Source: an uncultured Saprospiraceae bacterium (GTDB taxonomy: Bacteria > Bacteroidota > Bacteroidia > Chitinophagales > Saprospiraceae). Taken from it: 41,972 nt of DNA. Below, in pieces: positions 36,348 to 41,972 of the stretch (position 1 is its first letter; each line of letters starts with the position of its first letter). The position numbers were made by a program, and so were the translations under genes. The stretch spans positions 1 through 41,972 of the forward strand of contig CALFBG010000259.1 in NCBI GenBank assembly GCA_937951685.1, given 5' to 3'. A model generated the notes under the pieces. It did no database searches, was not told the DNA's origin, and was given only the letters and a program-made list of their open reading frames with translations.

Positions 36348-37241
36348 ATGATCCATACCATTGATCTCAAATTTATGGGCAAAGCGAAGTCTATTGCGGC
36401 TTTCTTACTCGTTTCCGAAGGAGAATTGGCCTTAATTGAAACGGGCCCTCACTCCTGCTTTACGACCTTGAAAGAAGGTGTGGAAGCCTTAGGCTATCAA
36501 GTTGCAGATATTAAGCACGTCTTTTTAAGTCATATCCATTTAGATCACGCCGGAGCGGCCTGGGCCTTTGCCGCAATGGGTGCGCAAATTTATGTTCATC
36601 CTTTTGGCGCACCACATCTGGAAGACCCTAGCGTTTTATTAGCGTCCGCTAAACGGATTTATCAAGATCAAATGGATAGCTTATGGGGGAAATTTGAGCC
36701 AATTCCAGCAGCACAAATTGTAATTGCAGCGCACGGAGAAATTTTTGAATTTGGAGGTGTTGAAGTTATTGCTTGGCATACCCCAGGACACGCTGTTCAC
36801 CACATCGCCTACCAAGTTGGTCAATCACTTTTTGCGGGAGATGTAGCGGGCGTAAAAATTGAAGGCGGTCCGGTGGTTCCGCCATGTCCACCACCCGATA
36901 TTAATATAGAAGACTGGGAAAATTCAATTAACTTGATCCTACAACTTGACTTGAAAGAAGTTTATCTTACTCATTTTGGAAAGATTGATAATATAGAAGC
37001 ACATTTTGGCGAGCTGAAGGAAATATTGTGGGATTGGGCGAATTGGATGAAACCTTATTTTGAGAGCCAGTTGGATTCCTATAAAGTAACAACTTTCTTT
37101 CAGCAGTACGTGGCGGAGCAGTTAACTGCAAAAGGGGTTACAACGGAAAATTTATCGATTTATGAAAATGCCAATCCTTCTTGGATGAGTGTTGCGGGAT
37201 TGATGCGATATTGGAAGAAGAAGATGAATCCGAAGCGATAG
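36348..37241 (+). CDS. Metallo-beta-lactamase-fold hydrolase
   Basis: This 297-residue cytoplasmic protein has a complete MBL metal-binding set: HIHLDHAG (HxHxDH), AWHTPGHAVHH, the Asp in FAGDVAG and the His in LTHFGK. The pattern is that of glyoxalase-II-like or general MBL hydrolases, which often cut thioesters or lactones. Because it follows an acyl-CoA dehydrogenase closely, an acyl-thioester substrate is a reasonable guess but is not shown. A strong terminator follows the stop, so it is the last gene of this transcript. Confidence 0.92.
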   Translation: MIHTIDLKFMGKAKSIAAFLLVSEGELALIETGPHSCFTTLKEGVEALGYQVADIKHVFLSHIHLDHAGAAWAFAAMGAQIYVHPFGAPHLEDPSVLLASAKRIYQDQMDSLWGKFEPIPAAQIVIAAHGEIFEFGGVEVIAWHTPGHAVHHIAYQVGQSLFAGDVAGVKIEGGPVVPPCPPPDINIEDWENSINLILQLDLKEVYLTHFGKIDNIEAHFGELKEILWDWANWMKPYFESQLDSYKVTTFFQQYVAEQLTAKGVTTENLSIYENANPSWMSVAGLMRYWKKKMNPKR

Positions 37242-37258
37242 TTTTTTTGAGCTGCGAG

Positions 37259-37492
37259 TTAGGAAGTTGCAGGTAATAAAGCGGTGCTTTTTGAAAGCAC
37301 CTTTTTTATTAATTCAATGTCTGGCATCAAAATATCACCCGAGCTGTTTAGCTCTTCCCCTTCTTGATATTCTGTGTTATTACTATCAAGACTTACAGGA
37401 GTGATGTCAACAGTATTCAAAAAAATGTAACAACAACAACTTGCTACAAGTAAAAATCCCACTAGGGCAGCTTGGAGGTTCGATTTTTTCAT
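37259..37492 (-). CDS. Small exported hypothetical protein
   Basis: I do not recognise this 77-residue protein. The N-terminus KKSNLQAALVGFLLVASCCCYIFL is a signal or anchor segment, and VASC could act as a lipobox (Cys19). The rest is an acidic linker (NTEYQEGEELNSSGDI) and a short tail, LMPDIELIKKVLSKSTALLPATS. That design (signal, acidic linker, amphipathic tail) is plausible for a real small envelope protein. Its 3' end overlaps the terminator of the convergent MBL gene, so those last codons double as terminator stem. No ribosome-binding site is clear, and the start is an ATG at 37492. Confidence 0.6.
   Translation of the reverse strand: MKKSNLQAALVGFLLVASCCCYIFLNTVDITPVSLDSNNTEYQEGEELNSSGDILMPDIELIKKVLSKSTALLPATS
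37283..37307 (+). terminator. Rho-independent terminator after the MBL-fold gene
   Basis: An 8-bp stem (ggtgcttt at 37283-37290, aaagcacc at 37294-37301) with a short loop is followed directly by tttttt (37302-37307) on the plus strand, 42 bases after the stop of the MBL gene. It lies inside the 3' end of the minus-strand 77-codon ORF. Confidence 0.85.
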
Positions 37493-38040
37493 TTGATTTT
37501 GGTTTACAAAGCTTAATACATACTCGAAATTATGGTAGAAATTGCTTTCTTAATAATTCCTTAAATTCTTATACCTTAAGATACTTAATTTTACCCCGAA
37601 TGGGTACATTTAATCGACAAGCTAGAAAGAAAACTAGATAGTCTACACATAAATAAAGACACCGACCAAAATAAAAGGTTGCAAAAGTTGTTAAATCTAT
37701 CTTAAATTTTAATGATTGGATAAATTTAAGTGCAAATTCGGGCATCATAAGTTGTTGAAACTACCGAGTTACTTTACGAAGTACGAGTATAAGTGATAAT
37801 CAATAAGTTTACTATGTATCGCCTTTAATACTGTTCCTAAAATTACAAAAAAACTAGTTATAAAACGATAAGAAGTATCTCCTGCCACCCGAAAATAGTA
37901 GGATTAGGCCACTAAAACGCAATAAATTAGGTAAACTTGACTACGAGTTTTCAATTCAACAAAGTGGATAATCGCAGGCGACACAATTGCTATAAGTCAT
38001 TCTGAGCAAATATTTTTCATCTTTGCTACCAAACAATCGT
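37493..38040. other. Intergenic region without a supportable gene
   Basis: About 550 A+T-rich bases lie between the small exported ORF and the end of the fused ABC ATPase gene. I saw no coding ORF of merit, RNA gene, long repeat or strong hairpin. It must include the promoter of the small ORF and the 3' end of the ABC transcript. Confidence 0.5.
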
Positions 38041-39834
38041 CTACGCAAAACGAGCCTCAATATCCGCTAATCGACCTTTAGGAATGGCATCAATTAGTTT
38101 TTGCGTATAGGGTCGTTGAGGATGATTATAAATCTCGTCTGCGGGTCCCATTTCTTCGATCACGCCTTTATTCATTACCACCATCCGATCACTCATAAAT
38201 TTGACGACGGAAAGGTCATGAGAAATAAAAATATAGCTCAAATTAAAGCTTTCGCGTAACTCAATTAACAAATTCAAGACTTGTGCTTGGACCGAAACAT
38301 CCAAGGCAGAAACGGATTCGTCGCAAATGATAAACTTGGGTTGCAACGCTAAGGCGCGCGCGATACAAATGCGTTGCCGTTGCCCACCCGAAAATTCGTG
38401 CGGATAACGATTAAAATGCTTCGCTTCCAAATTAACCGTTTCGAGCAGCTCTTCCACTTTTTCTTTCCGCATTTTATCATGATCCCAAATGCCATGAACT
38501 TTCATCGGCTCCAAGATCGCATTGCCAATCGTCATCCGTGGATTAAGAGAAGAATACGGATCTTGGAAAATAATTTGAATGTCCTTGCGCATCGCTTTCA
38601 AACCTTGGTCACTTAGCTTTAATACATCTTTGCCTTCAAATATAACTTGTCCAGCCTGCGCGGGAGTAAGTCGCAAAATAGTACGCCCTAAGGTGGTTTT
38701 TCCGCAACCAGACTCGCCTACCAAGCCCAAGGTTTCTCCGGGATAAACATCAAAACTTACTTCATCGACTGCTTTTAAATATTCAGTCGTCTTGCCAAAG
38801 AAATTTTTACGCTTGGGAAACCAAGCACTTAGCTTTTTAACCTCTAGGATTGGCTTTTCTAGCTGTAATTTTGCGAGGCGTTCCGCACGTTCCGCTTTTG
38901 ACACCTTCAAGGTTGACAAAGTCTCCGTGAGCGATCGCTCTTTTTCTTTTATTACAATACTGCCATCTGCTTGGTGCGCTACCTCCATGAAATCCGTTGC
39001 GATGGGCAATCTCGACAAATGAAAATCCAAGGGTGGTCGACAAGCAAGTAAGCTTTTGGTGTAAGGATGTTGTGGGCGCTTAAAGATGTCTAATACCGTT
39101 CCTTGCTCTACGATTTTCCCTTTGTACATCACAATCACTCGATCCGCCAGCTCGCCAATAACGCCTAAATCGTGGGTAATAAAAATGACAGCTGCACCCA
39201 ATTCCTTTTTCAAGGTATTCATTAAAGCTAAGATGCTTTTTTGCACCGTAACATCGAGCGCCGTCGTCGGTTCATCGGCAATTAATACTTTCGGATTGCA
39301 CGAAAGTGCCATGGCAATCATCACCCGTTGTTTTTGACCGCCAGAAATTTGATGTGGATAAGCATTAAAAATACGCGCTGGATCGGGTAACTCAACTTTA
39401 GAAAATAACTGTAGCGTTTTTTCTTTGGCTATTTGGTAGGAACATTTTTGGTGTAAAGCAATGGCTTCCACAACTTGATCTCCGCATTTGAATACCGGAT
39501 TGAGCGAAGTCATTGGTTCTTGAAAGATCATGGCAATATCATTTCCTCTTAGTTTCCTTAAGGCTGGCTCGGGAAGCTGCAACAAATCTACCGATTCCGA
39601 TGCTGTTTTATTAAAATGGATACTTCCGCCTTTGATTTCTCCCGGAGGAGTTGCTACCAAGCGCATAATGGAAAGTGCAGTCACTGATTTGCCCGAACCC
39701 GATTCTCCCACAATACCGATTGTCTCCCCTTCGTGCACCGCAAAACTAATTTGATCCACAGCTTTGACGATTCCTTCTTCCGTAGAAAAAATAGTTTCCA
39801 AATTTTCGATTGACAACAATTTCTTTTTTTCCAT
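38041..39834 (-). CDS. Fused oligopeptide/dipeptide-type ABC ATPase (two nucleotide-binding domains)
   Basis: This protein has about 597 residues and contains both ATPase halves of an Opp/Dpp importer in one chain. First half: Walker A GESGSGKSVT, signature SGGQKQRVMIA and Walker B VLIADEPTTALD. Second half: Walker A GESGCGKTTLGR, signature SGGQRQRICIA and Walker B FIICDESVSALD. Each half is followed by the oligopeptide-transporter C-terminal segment (HPYTKSLLACRPPL and RPYTQKLIDAIPKG). The start chosen is the ATG at 39834 (MEKKKLLSIENLE); an in-frame ATG at 39849 and a GTG at 39858 are alternatives. No permease or binding-protein gene is adjacent, so the partners must be elsewhere. Confidence 0.93.
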   Translation of the reverse strand: MEKKKLLSIENLETIFSTEEGIVKAVDQISFAVHEGETIGIVGESGSGKSVTALSIMRLVATPPGEIKGGSIHFNKTASESVDLLQLPEPALRKLRGNDIAMIFQEPMTSLNPVFKCGDQVVEAIALHQKCSYQIAKEKTLQLFSKVELPDPARIFNAYPHQISGGQKQRVMIAMALSCNPKVLIADEPTTALDVTVQKSILALMNTLKKELGAAVIFITHDLGVIGELADRVIVMYKGKIVEQGTVLDIFKRPQHPYTKSLLACRPPLDFHLSRLPIATDFMEVAHQADGSIVIKEKERSLTETLSTLKVSKAERAERLAKLQLEKPILEVKKLSAWFPKRKNFFGKTTEYLKAVDEVSFDVYPGETLGLVGESGCGKTTLGRTILRLTPAQAGQVIFEGKDVLKLSDQGLKAMRKDIQIIFQDPYSSLNPRMTIGNAILEPMKVHGIWDHDKMRKEKVEELLETVNLEAKHFNRYPHEFSGGQRQRICIARALALQPKFIICDESVSALDVSVQAQVLNLLIELRESFNLSYIFISHDLSVVKFMSDRMVVMNKGVIEEMGPADEIYNHPQRPYTQKLIDAIPKGRLADIEARFA

Positions 39835-40089
39835 AATTTTTAGACTCATCCGAAGCACAATTTAAGCATTTTGGATTGACTCCACGCAGAAAGTACTTTT
39901 AAAAAAGTGTAAACAATTCCAAAAAGAAGGAACAAATTTGGCTTACAATGTATTAAATAGCGTGAACTTTACATATTATAACCGACCAGTGCTTTATCTT
40001 TACGATAATTATGGACTATTCTTTGGTGTTTTTTGGTAGCATCATAGATTAAAACTACCTCTATTTTTATTCATCTACAAAACAACTCA
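39835..40089. other. Divergent intergenic region before the LVIVD-repeat gene
   Basis: These 255 bases hold promoters for both the minus-strand ABC ATPase and the plus-strand secreted protein. TATCTTTA at 39995-40002 is one base off the TAnnTTTG -7 box and lies 88 bases upstream of the plus-strand start. Nothing else stands out. Confidence 0.4.
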
Positions 40090-41949
40090 ATGCGATCATT
40101 TCTAATTATACTTTGCTTTCTTTTGGGTGGTCTTAGCTTGTCAGCACAAGATACCTTTAATATGAGTCTACTCTCCACTTGGCACGTAGATACCTTACCT
40201 ACTCAGTCGGGGTTCCGCTACAATGACATTTGGGGCTACGTAGACTGTCAAGGTAATGAATACGCAATTATTGGTTCTGCCGCTTATGTGCATTTCATCA
40301 ATATTACCGATGAAAATAATATTTTTGAAGTAAATTCCTTTGCTGGTGGAAACCTGAGCGTTTGGAGAGATTTTAAAACTTATAAAAACTATGCTTACGC
40401 TGTTGCCGATCAAGGTGGTTCGACGGAAGGTTTAATGGTTTTTGATTTAAGTTATTTGCCCGACTCTGTCGTATTGGTTAATCAAACCAACGCCGACTTT
40501 AACCGTGCACACAACATCTTCATCGAAGAAGCTACGAGTAGACTCTACGTCGTCGGCACGAACAGCAGTGCGAATGCTCAAGGTATCTTGATCTATGATT
40601 TAGCCGCAGACCCTGTTAATCCAAGCTTGCTAAGCAGCGTCGATCTTACCTCCATTGGTGGTCCTGACAATTCTTATATTCACGATGTATATGTTCGAGA
40701 TAATCTCGCTTATGCTTCACACGTATACGCGGAGCAGCTTTACATCTACGACGTCAGTGATCCTCTAAATATCACCGTAGTAGGTTCCTTGCTTGATTAC
40801 CCCGAACGAGGATTGAATCATAGTAGTTGGTTGAATGAAGATGGTACGCAGTTGGTTTTTGCAGATGAAACCAAAGGTTCGGATCTAAAAATCATGGACG
40901 TATCAGATATGAATAATTTATTTGTAGCACCACAGAATCTTTTTAAATCTCAATTGGAAGCAGAAGAGAAAAGTATTGCGCATAATCCTTTTATTCGCGA
41001 TCAATACGCGTTTATTTCTTACTATCACGATGGCATTCAAGTTTTTGATATTTCCGATCCAGATAATGTAACGAACGTAGCCTACTACGATACTTACGAA
41101 AATACCACTTATGCTGGCTTTCGCGGCGTGTGGGGTGTTTATCCATATCTTCCGTCTCAAAAAATTATTGCCTCCGACATTACGGGAGGCTTATTCGTAA
41201 CCAGCTTGGATAATATTGATCTCAATCCGATTGTTCCCACCTTGAATCCAGTTGCAGAATTTGCTCAAACGGAAGTAGCTTTATGCGAAGGAGATTCCCT
41301 TGTTGTATACGCAACACCGGGGGCAGAAAACTATAATTGGTTTTCCGGTAATGATTTATTAACGAATACAAACACCGATAGCATCGTCGTCAGTACAGGT
41401 GGAAATTATACTTACCAAGCGAATAATGATTATTGTGTCGTTAGTTCCCCTGTTTTAGAAGTAACTGAAACGGCAACTGTTGCACCGACGATTTCCCTTG
41501 ATTTCCCAACTTTAATGGCTAGTCCGGCAACTACTTATCAGTGGTTTTTCAATGGTAGTCCGATTCCCGGAGCAACGGAATCGACTCTAGAAGCAACTGC
41601 AAATGGCGATTATAGTGTAGTTACTACCGATCAAAATGGCTGCGCGGCAAGTTCTGAGATTCAATCTGTAGTAATGGTTGGTACGGGAGAAATTGAGAGT
41701 GTTGCTCAAATTACGATCTTTCCTAATCCTACGGTAGATGTCGTACAATTACAATTGGTAGCAAGATACGATACCAACTTGACCATCGAACTCAAAAATG
41801 TAACCGGACAAGTTTTAAGTGTAGAACGAATAGCCCTAAATGGAACACTACAACACGAAGTATCATTTGCGGCGTACCCTGCTGGCGTCTACTTCATTCA
41901 ATTGAAAGATCAAGATAGCCAGTATATCCAAAAAGTGATTAAGCACTAA
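40090..41949 (+). CDS. Secreted choice-of-anchor B (LVIVD-repeat) protein with T9SS tail
   Basis: This 619-residue protein has a signal peptide (about 1-19, ending LSLSAQD). A beta-propeller-like body (about 30-375) made of LVIVD-type repeats follows, for example YAIIGSAAYVHFINITD and YIHDVYVRDNLAYASHVY. This is the arrangement named choice-of-anchor B in secreted bacterial proteins. Two small Ig-like domains follow (about 395-540), with YNWFSGND and YQWFFNGSPIPG patterns. A type A T9SS sorting domain (ITIFPNPTVDVVQLQL to the end, AAYPAGVYFIQLKDQD) closes the protein. It should be exported through T9SS to the cell surface or medium. The function is unknown, and no partner gene is visible. The gene ends 23 bases before the window edge. 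Confidence 0.94.
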   Translation: MRSFLIILCFLLGGLSLSAQDTFNMSLLSTWHVDTLPTQSGFRYNDIWGYVDCQGNEYAIIGSAAYVHFINITDENNIFEVNSFAGGNLSVWRDFKTYKNYAYAVADQGGSTEGLMVFDLSYLPDSVVLVNQTNADFNRAHNIFIEEATSRLYVVGTNSSANAQGILIYDLAADPVNPSLLSSVDLTSIGGPDNSYIHDVYVRDNLAYASHVYAEQLYIYDVSDPLNITVVGSLLDYPERGLNHSSWLNEDGTQLVFADETKGSDLKIMDVSDMNNLFVAPQNLFKSQLEAEEKSIAHNPFIRDQYAFISYYHDGIQVFDISDPDNVTNVAYYDTYENTTYAGFRGVWGVYPYLPSQKIIASDITGGLFVTSLDNIDLNPIVPTLNPVAEFAQTEVALCEGDSLVVYATPGAENYNWFSGNDLLTNTNTDSIVVSTGGNYTYQANNDYCVVSSPVLEVTETATVAPTISLDFPTLMASPATTYQWFFNGSPIPGATESTLEATANGDYSVVTTDQNGCAASSEIQSVVMVGTGEIESVAQITIFPNPTVDVVQLQLVARYDTNLTIELKNVTGQVLSVERIALNGTLQHEVSFAAYPAGVYFIQLKDQDSQYIQKVIKH

Positions 41950-41972
41950 ATCGAAGTTCTTTTGACGGTTAC

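Noticed and set aside
37441..37641. 66-codon plus-strand ORF over the start of the small exported ORF
   Set aside because: It overlaps the better-supported minus-strand ORF and has no domain or signal features.

Overview
The window looks like a chromosomal segment from a Bacteroidota bacterium, most likely a Saprospiraceae-type marine or sludge organism (inference). The evidence is two type IX secretion (T9SS) C-terminal sorting domains (13731-16415 and 40090-41949), a very long TamB-like protein, TPR-CHAT and OmpA-SPOR proteins, a C39-peptidase exporter beside a LanB-like enzyme, A+T-rich intergenic DNA, few recognisable Shine-Dalgarno sequences, and a TAnnTTTG-type -7 box. I see no tRNA, rRNA, CRISPR array, transposase or integrase.

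Layout. 1-10421 (all minus): a truncated NAD(P)-binding SDR protein, a twin-CBS protein with its own terminator, TamB, a YheT-like hydrolase, an exported metal-dependent amidohydrolase and a polytopic membrane protein. 10514-18360: the most distinctive locus. On the minus strand are a periplasmic, C-terminally anchored TPR-CHAT (caspase-like) protease and a secreted LRR-Ig-S8 protease with a T9SS tail. Divergent on the plus strand are an ECF sigma factor and an overlapping membrane protein that looks like its anti-sigma partner and has a helical-repeat periplasmic part. 18363-23287 (plus): an SDR protein, a beta-barrel-like exported protein overlapping a serine beta-lactamase-like lipoprotein, and an AGCS sodium:amino-acid symporter. 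23316-29453 (minus): a RiPP-type operon with a C39-peptidase ABC exporter, an HlyD-like adaptor and a LanB-family protein that has only the aminoacylation half. 29730-32495 (minus): a monoglyceride-lipase-like hydrolase and an OmpA-SPOR envelope protein with a 20-bp perfect inverted repeat in its upstream region. 32941-37241 (plus): fmt, msrB, an acyl-CoA dehydrogenase and an MBL-fold hydrolase. The end holds a tiny exported protein, a fused two-ATPase oligopeptide-type ABC protein (minus) and a secreted LVIVD-repeat protein with a T9SS tail (plus).

Two candidate systems stand out. The first is a two-protease envelope circuit with a dedicated sigma/anti-sigma pair (10514-18360). The second is a LanB-like/C39 exporter operon with no elimination domain, no cyclase and no visible precursor peptide (23316-29453), which may be a PEARL-like pathway. 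Both are inferred from domain content and gene order. All domain calls were made by eye from motifs, without database searches.
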